Source of the DNA: Fidelibacterota bacterium
GTDB taxonomy: Bacteria; Marinisomatota; Marinisomatia; Marinisomatales; UBA8229
Length of the DNA stretch: 10,319 nt
Reading direction: 5' to 3'
Assembly (NCBI GenBank): GCA_002686675.1
Contig: NYYF01000031.1
Coordinates: forward strand, 1 to 10,319
The first letter of the stretch is position 1, and every line of letters starts with the position of its first letter. Both the position numbers and the translations under genes were made by a program. This document shows positions 1 through 7,535 of the stretch, in pieces. The notes under the pieces were generated by a model. That model had not been told where the DNA came from. It searched no databases and saw only the letters and a list, made by a program, of their open reading frames with translations.

Positions 1-23
1 GTGTTTTTGCACGCCTTTTTTTT
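1..23 (+). terminator. Right half of a probable intrinsic terminator cut by the window edge
   Basis: GTG at 1-3, a TTTTTG loop at 4-9, CACGCC at 10-15 and then eight T residues at 16-23. The visible GTG/CAC pair would extend to a six-pair stem if the three bases before the window are GGC. Hairpin then T-run is the classic rho-independent shape, and it would end transcription of a gene to the left, ahead of comEC. The frame from position 1 also stays open to a TGA at 43-45, so these bases could instead be the 3' end of an upstream gene. The left arm cannot be seen, hence moderate confidence. Confidence 0.45.
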
Positions 24-93
24 ATTAATTATCAACGGGCTCTGAAAAATACATTCCGGATAATATTGAAACAAAATATATCCGTGGGATAGT

Positions 94-2496
94 GTGGTAA
101 GACACAATTATTTTTTGGATCACATGAGAATGAAATTACTGATCTCTCATTTCAGGCGATGTCCCATGGGGTGGCTCTCCATTGCCTTCGTTTCAGGAAT
201 TTTAAATACTTTTTTGCTGCACTATACATTGTACGCATTAATCATATCTGGCTTCTTTTTTCTGTTTTTACTCAAATCCAAAACTGATAATGCCTTCATC
301 CTGTTTCTTTTGCTTACAATATGGAACATTGGCTGGGCATACCATTCTTTTAAATTAGATATTATGGATGAAAAAATCGGTCTTGCGGATCATTTCAGTG
401 ATTATGATGTCTCCTTTAAAGGGGTTCTGCTTTCAAAATTTGAAACTCGTTCAGGGCAAAGGCTCCTCTTGGAGAACAGCCTGCTTTCATCAGAAACAAT
501 ATATACAACGCGGGATATCCAGTATTTTGTGTATTCGTCGAATAGTACCACTGGTTCAATAGGTGATACGATCGCAGGGAAAGGAATTTTCCTTGCCTTT
601 TTTGGGAAAAGAAACCCGGGGGATTTTGATTTCCGTTTATTTAATTACAGGAAGGGAATCTATGGAAATATTTATCAGGAGGATGAGACAGAGCTTTTCA
701 TAACTGAACCAGGAGAGTGGAGTCATTTATCTTCATTAGCTGATGTACGGAATTCGGTAAGGTCAATCTTTTCCCGAAAAACCGATAGTGATGTTGCCAG
801 TCTTCTGTCTGCGTTAATCCTTGGAGATAAATCCTCCGTAGATCCTGAGCTGAAAGATGCCTTTATCGAAATCGGGGTTATTCATGTCCTGGCAGTATCC
901 GGTCTCCATGTGGGATATGTTTTGATCATTCTTTTATTTTTTTCAAAAATATTCAGGATTCCCTGGGGGTGGGACAGGTTGGGGATCATTCTTGGCTTGG
1001 GAGGATTTATCCTGTTAACAGGCGGAAAGGCCAGTGTTATCCGGGCTTCCATTATGGCTGGGCTCTATGTTTTAGCCCCTGTCTTGAACCGACCGATTAA
1101 TGCGTGGAATATTATATCATCTGCTGGATTTTTGATTCTCTTATGGAATCCGGTACTGATTGCTGATACTGGTTTTTTACTGAGTTTCGCTGCTGTTATT
1201 TCAATTGTCTTTTTTTTAGAAATATTTGAAAATATTCTGCCGGAAAAACTCAAAGTAAGTAACGTTAATAATGGTGCCGTGAGATTCATCTGGGGCCTTT
1301 TCCTTGTTTCCGTTTCGGCCCAAATTGGGACCCTTCCCTTTACAGCATGGTATTTTAGTCGTATTCCTATAATTTCACTCATTGCTAATGTTATAATAGT
1401 TCCCCTCATTGGAATCCTGGTTGCCCTGGGATTTGCGATGCTATTGCTGGGATGGATTCCCTTTTTCAGCTCTGGCTGGCCGGAATCAGCTTGGATTGTA
1501 ACAAAGGTTATCCAATGGTGTTCAGATTTTTTTTCATCCGTTCCATTTGCTTCTATACCAATCCATGGTCTTCATTTGGTTCATTTTGTTCTCTACTTTC
1601 TGCTTATTGCATTTCTGTTTATGGTCTTTCAAAAACGGTTCATTGGGAAAGCCGTACTAACAGGACTTTTAATGATAACCATTAGTATATGGGCATGGAG
1701 TCTGGAAAAAAAAGGTCTGGATATACTATTTTTGGATGTAGGACAGGGCGATTCAGCAATTATTCAATTTGAAAATGGGAAAACAATGCTTGTAGATGCA
1801 GGACAGCGAAATTGGAACAGAGATTATGGAGAGCAGGTTGTGATTCCATCAGCCATACATTTGGGAGTAAAGCGGTTCAACTGGGTGGTTATGACCCATC
1901 CTCACAGCGATCATATTGGGGGACTTGTTTCTGTCCTTGAAGCTGTACCTGTTGATACAGTTTGGGATACATTTTCAGAATATGGTTCCTGGACATATAA
2001 CCAACTTCTTGAATCATTTAAACAAAAAGGTGTTGTCTACCGTCAGCCAAATCGTGGAGAAACAATTTTTATTGATGAGAAAACCTCATTGCAGATTCTG
2101 GCTCCAGATTCTACCATGGTGAAAAATGAACATAACGTAAACAATATGAGCATTGTTTTCCGATTGATTCATGACAAGGTAACTGTGCTTTTCACCGGGG
2201 ACCTGGAAAAAGAAGGAGATCACTTGCTTTTATCTCTCCAATCGTATTTAGATTCTGATGTTTTGAAAGTAGCTCATCACGGCTCAATAACAAGCACAAC
2301 TCAACCTTTGCTGGACATGATCACACCTGAACTTGCAGTAATTTCAGTAGGAAGAAAGAATAAATTCAAGCATCCTTCACCGATTGTCATACAGCGATTG
2401 CTTGATGCAAATGTCCGAATCCACCGTACGGATAGGGATGGTGCAATCTGGCTGAATTCAGATGGGAAATCAATTAAGGAATTCGCATGGCGCTGA
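94..2496 (+). CDS. comEC: ComEC/Rec2 family DNA internalization channel protein
   Basis: This is the inner-membrane channel that carries single-stranded DNA into the cytoplasm during natural transformation. At 800 residues it has the full three-part build. There is an N-terminal membrane and soluble region (DUF4131-like, about residues 25-190). A polytopic Competence domain follows (about 235-510), with GDKS at 244-247 and HVLAVSGLH at 264-272. A C-terminal metallo-beta-lactamase-like domain (about 542-800) shows DVGQGDS, THPHSDHIGG at 601-610, FTGD at 700-703 and HHGS at 728-731, so the metal-binding motifs look intact and the domain is probably an active nuclease. The start is uncertain: GTG at 94 is the first start in the frame, while ATG at 124 (residue 11, with GGAT 4 nt upstream) or ATG at 130 is equally plausible, as no strong ribosome site precedes any of them. 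The 3' end overlaps the RNase HII gene by 10 nt, which suggests one transcript. No other competence gene is visible, so transformability is inferred only. Confidence 0.96.
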   Translation: MVRHNYFLDHMRMKLLISHFRRCPMGWLSIAFVSGILNTFLLHYTLYALIISGFFFLFLLKSKTDNAFILFLLLTIWNIGWAYHSFKLDIMDEKIGLADHFSDYDVSFKGVLLSKFETRSGQRLLLENSLLSSETIYTTRDIQYFVYSSNSTTGSIGDTIAGKGIFLAFFGKRNPGDFDFRLFNYRKGIYGNIYQEDETELFITEPGEWSHLSSLADVRNSVRSIFSRKTDSDVASLLSALILGDKSSVDPELKDAFIEIGVIHVLAVSGLHVGYVLIILLFFSKIFRIPWGWDRLGIILGLGGFILLTGGKASVIRASIMAGLYVLAPVLNRPINAWNIISSAGFLILLWNPVLIADTGFLLSFAAVISIVFFLEIFENILPEKLKVSNVNNGAVRFIWGLFLVSVSAQIGTLPFTAWYFSRIPIISLIANVIIVPLIGILVALGFAMLLLGWIPFFSSGWPESAWIVTKVIQWCSDFFSSVPFASIPIHGLHLVHFVLYFLLIAFLFMVFQKRFIGKAVLTGLLMITISIWAWSLEKKGLDILFLDVGQGDSAIIQFENGKTMLVDAGQRNWNRDYGEQVVIPSAIHLGVKRFNWVVMTHPHSDHIGGLVSVLEAVPVDTVWDTFSEYGSWTYNQLLESFKQKGVVYRQPNRGETIFIDEKTSLQILAPDSTMVKNEHNVNNMSIVFRLIHDKVTVLFTGDLEKEGDHLLLSLQSYLDSDVLKVAHHGSITSTTQPLLDMITPELAVISVGRKNKFKHPSPIVIQRLLDANVRIHRTDRDGAIWLNSDGKSIKEFAWR
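2476..2480 (+). promoter_or_regulatory. Ribosome binding site for the RNase HII-YraN gene
   Basis: AAGGA lies inside the last codons of comEC, 6 nt before the ATG at 2487. Its spacing and its match to Shine-Dalgarno fix that start and let the downstream gene be translated from the comEC message despite the 10-nt overlap. Confidence 0.7.
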
Positions 2497-3419
2497 TTGC
2501 TGGTGTAGATGAAGCGGGCCGGGGTCCCCTTGCGGGACCGGTAGCAGCAGCTGCGGTCATTCTCCCTGAAGATCATTCCATAGCTGGACTTAACGATTCA
2601 AAAAAGTTGTCTCCTAAAAAACGTGAAATGCTCTATGACGAGATAATGAATCAAGCCCTTGCGGTGGGAATCGGCACTGTAGATGAGAAAACCATTGATC
2701 ATGTGAATATTTTGAAAGGAACGTACAAAGCGATGCACATGGCTCTTGGGGATTTAGATGTCCAGCCGGATCATGCTTTAATTGACGGGTTTCCTCTCCC
2801 GGACCAGATCATCCCCAATAAAGGAATAATCAAGGGAGATGAGAAGATAGAAGTCATCCAGGCTGCTTCTATTATCGCAAAGGTTACACGAGATAGAATT
2901 ATGGATAAATACGATATTATTTTCCCTGAATACGGTTTTTCCGGTAACAAGGGTTACGGAACGGTCAAACATATGGATGTTTTAAAAAAGTGGAAAGCGA
3001 CTCCGATTCACCGGAAGTCATTCAAACCTGTTAGAGATAATTTCCCCACTATATCCTGGTATAGGAAACATCATCGAATTGGCTGGATCGGAGAGAAACT
3101 AGCAGCACTTTTCCTCATGAAAAAGTGTTATGCAATTAAATCGATGAATGAATATTGTGCACCTTATGGGGAGCTTGACCTGATCGCCGAAAAAAATGAT
3201 GAAATTGTTTTTGTAGAAGTAAAAACAGTTTCAAAGGAACAATTAGGTTCGCCGGAATTAAAAATTGATACTGAGAAAATCTCAAAGTTGGAAAATGCAA
3301 TTGACTCATATTTAATGAAAAATGATATAACGAAAGATATTCGACTGGATATTATCACAGTATCTTTAGGAAAGGGCAGACCCATTATAAATCATTATAA
3401 AGGAATTGACATTTGTTGA
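2487..3419 (+). CDS. rnhB: Ribonuclease HII fused to a YraN/UPF0102 nuclease-like domain
   Basis: Residues 1-185 are a complete RNase HII, which cuts the RNA strand at ribonucleotides embedded in DNA and in RNA-DNA hybrids. GVDEAGRGPLAGPV at 6-19 supplies D8 and E9, LIDG supplies D100, KGD supplies D118, and AASIIAKVTRD runs to D136. D8, E9, D100 and D118 fit the family's DEDD metal site. From about residue 190 to 310 the same frame continues as a YraN (UPF0102) domain: IGEKLAALFL at 201-210, GELDLIA at 228-234 and FVEVK at 242-246. This is the PD-(D/E)xK-like core, with D231, E244 and K246 as likely metal or catalytic residues. The two domains meet with almost no linker and no stop. RNase HII alone is usually about 200 residues and YraN about 120, so the 310-residue length matches a simple head-to-tail fusion. 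rnhB and yraN are often neighbours as separate genes. YraN function is poorly defined; a role in DNA processing with RNase HII is inferred. Confidence 0.93.
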   Translation: MALIAGVDEAGRGPLAGPVAAAAVILPEDHSIAGLNDSKKLSPKKREMLYDEIMNQALAVGIGTVDEKTIDHVNILKGTYKAMHMALGDLDVQPDHALIDGFPLPDQIIPNKGIIKGDEKIEVIQAASIIAKVTRDRIMDKYDIIFPEYGFSGNKGYGTVKHMDVLKKWKATPIHRKSFKPVRDNFPTISWYRKHHRIGWIGEKLAALFLMKKCYAIKSMNEYCAPYGELDLIAEKNDEIVFVEVKTVSKEQLGSPELKIDTEKISKLENAIDSYLMKNDITKDIRLDIITVSLGKGRPIINHYKGIDIC

Positions 3420-3480
3420 TATTTCAATATTGCATCACACATACACCTTTGTAAATTAATTTGGTTGATTCGTAAATAAG

Positions 3481-4482
3481 ATGCTGAAAAAATCAAAGAA
3501 AATCATTCGAGAGGCCCGGTCACTGGCAACGCTGGTACTGATTGTATTTCTCCTGAAAGTTACAATTGTCGAAGCCTATATTGTGCCTACAGGAAGTATG
3601 GAAGACACCATTATGACGGGAGATTTTCTCATAGGAAGCCGGTTTAATTATGGAATGCGATCTCCAGATTGGATCGGGATTCCCTACACAGATAAAGGAT
3701 TTGATATACCCTATATTCGCTTTCCAAAATTCAAAGAGCCAAGACAGGGAGATGTTATTATCTTTAAATACCCGAGAGACAGGTATTATAAGTATGTAAA
3801 ACGATGTATAGCCGAACCAGGTGACAGTGTAAAAATCGATGCAAGAAAAGTTTTTGTAAATGGGATTGAATATCCATTATCGGAAAATGGGAAATTCGTT
3901 TCGCCGATGATGTCGGGAGGTTTTCAACAAAACAGGATGTTCCATAGTAGTTTTGGAGTAAATAAAGATCATTTTAAAACGTTTCGTATCCCTCAAAAAG
4001 GGGATCACTACACAATTGTTGATGGCATGCCATTTATTAACGGCCAAAAATCAGATTGGCGTTTTCTTTTACCTTTGATCCTCCTTGATGGTCATTCGGC
4101 AACATTGGAAAACCAAGTAGTTTCATATCATTTCACCATGACTGATCCAAATGACCTTTGGCGACGGAAAGGCACGAGGGAAGTGTACAATGATTATTTT
4201 CCAAATGGAACTTGGATTAATCCATGGTCAGGTTCAATTAAAGATGAAGATTTTCAATTTTTACATGTTGAGGGAAAATCTATAAACGAAATGGATTCCT
4301 ATACCATAAAACAGGATTATTACTGGGCGATGGGTGATAATCGTGATGACAGCCTTGATTCTCGTTTCTGGGGATTTGTTCCGTTTAATCATATTCTTGG
4401 CGAGGCTCTTTTTGTGTATTTCTCTCTCAATTTGGATACCTGGTTTCCAAGATTCAATCGAATAGCTACAGTATTGAAATGA
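3481..4482 (+). CDS. lepB: Signal peptidase I (leader peptidase, S26A family)
   Basis: This membrane serine protease removes signal peptides from Sec- and Tat-exported proteins on the periplasmic side. One N-terminal membrane segment spans about residues 14-32. The catalytic serine is S39 in PTGSMEDT (36-43), and the general-base lysine is K107 in YVKRCIAEPGD. The conserved C-terminal box GDNRDDSLDSRFWG lies at 285-298. Between the lysine box and the GDN box are about 175 residues, far more than in short Gram-positive enzymes, so a large insertion is present; long inserts of this kind are common in Gram-negative signal peptidases. The ATG at 3481 places a basic stretch (KKSKK) directly before the membrane segment as expected, although only a weak purine run precedes it. 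It sits 61 nt after the RNase HII fusion and may share its transcript. Likely clients in this window are the exported proteins at 4573 and 7532; the lipoprotein at 6756 would need signal peptidase II instead. Confidence 0.96.
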   Translation: MLKKSKKIIREARSLATLVLIVFLLKVTIVEAYIVPTGSMEDTIMTGDFLIGSRFNYGMRSPDWIGIPYTDKGFDIPYIRFPKFKEPRQGDVIIFKYPRDRYYKYVKRCIAEPGDSVKIDARKVFVNGIEYPLSENGKFVSPMMSGGFQQNRMFHSSFGVNKDHFKTFRIPQKGDHYTIVDGMPFINGQKSDWRFLLPLILLDGHSATLENQVVSYHFTMTDPNDLWRRKGTREVYNDYFPNGTWINPWSGSIKDEDFQFLHVEGKSINEMDSYTIKQDYYWAMGDNRDDSLDSRFWGFVPFNHILGEALFVYFSLNLDTWFPRFNRIATVLK

Positions 4483-4572
4483 TATTTTTCACCTTGCCTG
4501 TTCTTTCCAATGATGTGTACTTTGCTGATCGCTCAAAAGTGTAACCGTAATGAAAGTTCAAATAGAAATAAT

Positions 4573-5286
4573 ATGAAACTCCGCCTACATCTTATTATAC
4601 TCATAATACCATTGACCCTGACAATTTCTCAAGAAGTTACAGGGGATTCTCCAGCGGGCACAGTTGTAGAAGTTGATGTAGATACATCAGCTGTTAAGGA
4701 AGGAATACCTGATACCTTAGCATTTCATCCGGAAATAATGGGGCTTGATTATGGATATAAAGGATATATCTGGGGGAGTCCAAAGGGCACAATCCCCCAA
4801 ATGCCTTATATGAATTCTTATGAATTGAATATTGACAGCTCTTCGGTTATATTTTCTGGAAATCTGGGACCTGATGAGGTAACGATGGAGTATGTTTTTG
4901 GAGATAGCGGATTATGGAAAGTGGAAATTAGTTATGTGGTGGATCCCAATGATCTGGATAGGCAAATCCATGACTTTCATAGAGTTGCAAACGTTATTAC
5001 TGAAATTTATGGCCCACCTGTTTCATCTCAACAGACAGAATCGGGCCCTGGCCTATCAAACAATAATGAACCAACTATTCATTATTCCAGAGCATTTTTT
5101 ATGTCTTCCTGGGTTGAAGTACCAAGTCGAATTGAACTAATCTTACATTCTTTGATACAGCTGAATATGCCTGATTTTCCAATTATCAGTGATAAAACAA
5201 GTTTGTTGCGACTGGTGTATTACAATCCAGATTATATGCTTCAAACAAATGATGATGAATATCCATCTATCTTTGATTTGTATTAA
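4573..5286 (+). CDS. Exported protein of unknown function with a GxxWGxP motif
   Basis: I do not recognise a named family. From ATG 4573 the product is 237 residues and begins MKLRLH followed by a hydrophobic run (7-18) and a possible cleavage near S19/Q20, a plausible Sec signal peptide. The frame stays open back to ATG 4510, which would add 21 residues with two cysteines ahead of the signal; the shorter form is preferred because it puts the signal peptide at the N terminus, although neither start has a good ribosome site. Residues 61-70 contain GYKGYIWGSP, followed by alternating beta-like segments (VTMEYVFGDSGLWKVEISY) and later an EIYGPP motif. This pattern resembles small periplasmic proteins that open with an F/Y-x-G-x-x-W-G motif and later carry a YGxP turn. 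The resemblance is by eye. It lies 90 nt after lepB. The product is probably periplasmic or surface-associated; its role is unknown. Confidence 0.75.
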   Translation: MKLRLHLIILIIPLTLTISQEVTGDSPAGTVVEVDVDTSAVKEGIPDTLAFHPEIMGLDYGYKGYIWGSPKGTIPQMPYMNSYELNIDSSSVIFSGNLGPDEVTMEYVFGDSGLWKVEISYVVDPNDLDRQIHDFHRVANVITEIYGPPVSSQQTESGPGLSNNNEPTIHYSRAFFMSSWVEVPSRIELILHSLIQLNMPDFPIISDKTSLLRLVYYNPDYMLQTNDDEYPSIFDLY

Positions 5287-5366
5287 GCTAAGATGAAAAT
5301 ATTCTGATTACTTGGTTTCTGACACTGAATTTTATCCTATTTGTTTATTTGGATTAATTAATTTTA

Positions 5367-5708
5367 ATGAGTATAAACTTTGACAATAAGGATGATCGCA
5401 TGGGTTACCTGAATGAAAAGATGGATGACCTTTTAGATGGGATCAATGAACAGTACGGCAAGGCTTTATTTGATGAGTTGATAGTAAGATTAAAAAACAC
5501 CGTTGTTGATTTTAACAAAGAGGTAAAGGGTATGACCAATCAATTAAAATCATCAACTGATAAAAGATCACAATTAATAGAAAAAATAAAATTATCTATT
5601 GATGATGATAATGAAGAAGAAGCTATTGAAGAACCAGAAACTGAACCAGCTGCCCGGGAACTCACCGAGTGGGAAAAGCGTTTAGAATCTTTAGAAAATA
5701 ATAGGTAG
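5367..5708 (+). CDS. Small acidic helical protein of unknown function
   Basis: 113 residues, with no signal peptide and no recognised family. Residues 13-80 look helical and heptad-like (NEKMDDLLDGINEQYGKALF, then later VVDFNKEVKGMTNQLKSS). A strongly acidic stretch follows (DDDNEEEAIEEPETEP, about 79-94), then a short charged helix TEWEKRLESLENN at the C terminus. Two starts are possible. ATG 5367 gives 113 residues but has no clear ribosome site. ATG 5400 (residue 12) is preceded by AAGGA at 5388-5392 with 7-nt spacing and would give 102 residues. The next gene begins 7 nt after the stop and also encodes a coiled coil, so the two probably act together, one cytoplasmic and one membrane-anchored. 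This is inference from adjacency and predicted helix content only. Confidence 0.7.
   Translation: MSINFDNKDDRMGYLNEKMDDLLDGINEQYGKALFDELIVRLKNTVVDFNKEVKGMTNQLKSSTDKRSQLIEKIKLSIDDDNEEEAIEEPETEPAARELTEWEKRLESLENNR
5388..5392 (+). promoter_or_regulatory. Candidate ribosome binding site for an internal ATG at 5400
   Basis: AAGGA lies 7 nt before ATG 5400. It is the best Shine-Dalgarno match near this gene and argues that translation may begin at residue 12 of the longer frame. Confidence 0.45.
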
Positions 5709-5715
5709 AAATCTC

Positions 5716-6246
5716 ATGAGTATTAAAGATAAAATCATTTTTAGTATAATGTTTCTTTTGATTGCCGGCGGTGCATATATCCAGTTTAGCTATTTCCAGG
5801 CAATGGATCGAATGGCTATGATGGAGGCAGAACAAATCAAGCATGTAGATGATGTAAACAAAGAATTTAGAGAGGATTTAAGAAAATTAAATTTACAATT
5901 CATAGGCCGCGGGAAACATCTACGAAAAGCTCAGGAAGATATTATTGCCAACACGGAGTTGATTCATTCTACAGCTGATTCATTGGGTAGCTTAATTGAA
6001 AATGTTGCTTTTAATTTAAGTGAATTAGATCGGGAAGTTCAAAAACATTTCAGCTCAATTGAAGAGGAGATCAGTGATATTAAAGACGATTTCAAAAGCG
6101 AACGGAGAAAAAACTCGCGGAAATTATCAGATATAGATCAAGCGATCACTACCTTACAGAACGATCTGAAAGAAATTGAAAATTTAAGCCTCATTCAAAA
6201 GGAAAAAGCGAAAGCGAAAGCTGAAGCTGAAAAGAATAAACAATAG
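5716..6246 (+). CDS. Membrane-anchored coiled-coil protein of unknown function
   Basis: 176 residues. A single hydrophobic segment at about 7-27, after the basic N-terminal MSIKDK, would anchor the protein in the inner membrane. The remainder (about 32-170) is almost entirely predicted coiled coil, rich in E, K, L and D at heptad spacing, for example FREDLRKLNLQF, LSELDREVQKHF and IEEEISDIKDDF. The tail KAKAKAEAEKNKQ is a low-complexity Lys/Ala/Glu helix, built at DNA level from near-repeats of GCGAAA/GCTGAA at about 6208-6232. There is no enzyme motif. The anchor and helical rod resemble the general plan of periplasmic adaptor or septum-type scaffold proteins, but nothing specific supports either role. 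It follows the small acidic gene by 7 nt with no room for a promoter, so the two are very likely one operon. No clear intrinsic terminator follows on the + strand. Confidence 0.78.
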   Translation: MSIKDKIIFSIMFLLIAGGAYIQFSYFQAMDRMAMMEAEQIKHVDDVNKEFREDLRKLNLQFIGRGKHLRKAQEDIIANTELIHSTADSLGSLIENVAFNLSELDREVQKHFSSIEEEISDIKDDFKSERRKNSRKLSDIDQAITTLQNDLKEIENLSLIQKEKAKAKAEAEKNKQ

Positions 6247-6755
6247 TCTGTATTATATTTGAATGGAAATGTGTTTGGTGTGTGAGTCTTTAGATTACTG
6301 CCCCATTTTTAACTTAAAGTAGATCTTTATATCACATGAGTATAACCTTAAAAGTGTGTTGGTTATATCCAATAATTACTGAGAGGAAAGTTACCATATA
6401 GAAAAAAATTGGGGTAGACTTCACAATGACCTCGGGACAAGGTGAATGTCTACCCCCTTCCACATACCAAAGGCACCAAACCAGCACCTTCACGTGATAA
6501 AGTAATAGTTTAAGCCGGTAAAATGCAATCATTTTTTTCTAATTCCCAATTTCTATTTATTGATTTTTGGTAATAAGTGATGTGGAATGTGTCACAGCTC
6601 ATTTGATATTTATCTTATAAAGGATGTATTATCTTACGGCGCATTAGAATATAGAATCGATAATAAAGGTCACATTATGCAGATTATTATTTTTTACTTA
6701 TCTCACATCCAGCTTTATGAGGAAATTTCCGTCTTAAAACGTTGTGTATAATGAG
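6247..6755. other. Intergenic region of about 500 nt with no convincing gene
   Basis: All + strand frames are broken by frequent stops. A 66-codon minus-strand frame (6332-6532) reads like chance translation and runs straight through a strong hairpin. The main structured element is that hairpin at 6411-6456. T-runs occur at 6531-6537 without a clear stem before them. TATAAT at 6747-6752 lies too close to the next start to serve it. No tRNA-like or recognised riboswitch sequence was seen. The promoter of the cohesin-lipoprotein/giant-protein operon should lie here, but no -35/-10 pair stands out. Confidence 0.7.
6402..6456 (-). terminator. Intrinsic-terminator-like hairpin oriented for minus-strand transcription
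   Basis: GGGGTAGAC at 6411-6419 pairs perfectly with GTCTACCCC at 6448-6456. After one bulged T (6447) the stem continues with TTCAC (6420-6424) against GTGAA (6442-6446), closing a 17-nt loop. Read on the minus strand, the 14-pair stem is followed by AA and then seven T residues (complement of the A-run 6402-6408). On the + strand it is followed by CTTCC with no T-run, so it should terminate only minus-strand RNA. No minus-strand gene lies upstream of it within the window. It could end a small RNA or antisense transcript, or be a structured element with another role. Confidence 0.5.
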
Positions 6756-7535
6756 ATGAAAATATTTTCTGTTAATAACCTAATTTGGTTTTTTTTTCTC
6801 ATCATATTTGGACTGTTGACCTGTGAGAGGCCAGCGATACCTGACCCCCAGATTGTTATTATTGAGCCATCGCTTTACGATACAATTGATTCTTCTTCCG
6901 TTACATTTATATGGGTGGCGAATGAAGACGCCAAGGAATTCAGCTATAGCCTTGATAACATTGTATGGAGCGATTGGTTTGAAGATACGACTCTTACCCT
7001 GCACTACCTCGACGAAGGGGAATATATTATTTGGATTAATGCACGTTTTTCAGATATATATGAAAGTGATATCCCACTTGAAGTAACATTTGAGGTCGAT
7101 GCCATACATGGCCCCTCACTAAGGCTGTTCCCTCTTCTCCGAAAAGCAAATATTGGTGTAATGGATACTGTGTATGTCTTTGTTGAAGATGTGGAAAATG
7201 TCATGGCAACGGAATTGGAGATTGCCTATGATCCAGGTTCACTTGATCCAGACTCAATTTGCGTAATAGGAGATTCACTGTTTACCGGTTTTGGGAATAA
7301 AGCCATTATGATTCAGGAGCATGACAGGGAACAGGGCCTCTTTTATTTGAACTTGGGTGTAGCTGATGAAGAGGGTATTTCCGGCAGCGGTGCTGTGATT
7401 CTTATTGAATTTCTCCCAGTTATCCCAGACACATTCTTCTTTGATATATCCGGAGAAGCAACATTCAGAGATTCAAATAATGTGAATATAAATATCCTGA
7501 AGCAGGTTTCTGGTCGTGTTGAAGTGACAGAATGA
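6756..7535 (+). CDS. Probable lipoprotein with an Ig-like and a cohesin-like domain
   Basis: From ATG 6756 the product is 259 residues. MKIFSVNN plus a hydrophobic stretch (9-21) ends in LLTC with Cys23, a probable lipobox; T just before the Cys is less usual than G, A or S. A GTG at 6744 would add four residues but is less signal-like. Residues about 28-115 form a beta-rich domain with the pattern FSYSLDN..WSDW then LDEGEYIIWINA, like the Ig-like extracellular domains that end in a GxYxxxVxA strand. Residues about 119-257 fit a cohesin domain: VYVFVEDVENV, ELEIAYDPGSLDPDS, GISGSGAVILIEF, and a final DISGEATFRDSNN..GRVEV. Cohesins bind dockerins in cellulosomes but are also widespread in non-cellulosomal surface proteins. 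Its stop overlaps the next gene's start by ATGA, so the two are co-translated and probably work together on the cell surface. Binding of a dockerin is inferred, not shown. Confidence 0.82.
   Translation: MKIFSVNNLIWFFFLIIFGLLTCERPAIPDPQIVIIEPSLYDTIDSSSVTFIWVANEDAKEFSYSLDNIVWSDWFEDTTLTLHYLDEGEYIIWINARFSDIYESDIPLEVTFEVDAIHGPSLRLFPLLRKANIGVMDTVYVFVEDVENVMATELEIAYDPGSLDPDSICVIGDSLFTGFGNKAIMIQEHDREQGLFYLNLGVADEEGISGSGAVILIEFLPVIPDTFFFDISGEATFRDSNNVNINILKQVSGRVEVTE

Noticed and set aside
1065..1409. Minus-strand reading frame of 114 codons inside comEC
   Set aside because: It is antisense to the membrane domain of a well-supported gene and has no family features.
3406..3434. TTGACA near the end of the RNase HII fusion as a lepB promoter
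   Set aside because: The -35 match is perfect, but the best -10 at 16-17 nt spacing (TATTGC) is poor, and it lies partly in coding sequence.
6332..6532. A 66-codon minus-strand reading frame in the intergenic gap
   Set aside because: It runs through the terminator-like hairpin, has no ribosome site and has no recognisable protein pattern.
6747..6752. Perfect TATAAT before the cohesin lipoprotein
   Set aside because: Transcription would begin at or after ATG 6756, and no -35 box sits at the right distance.
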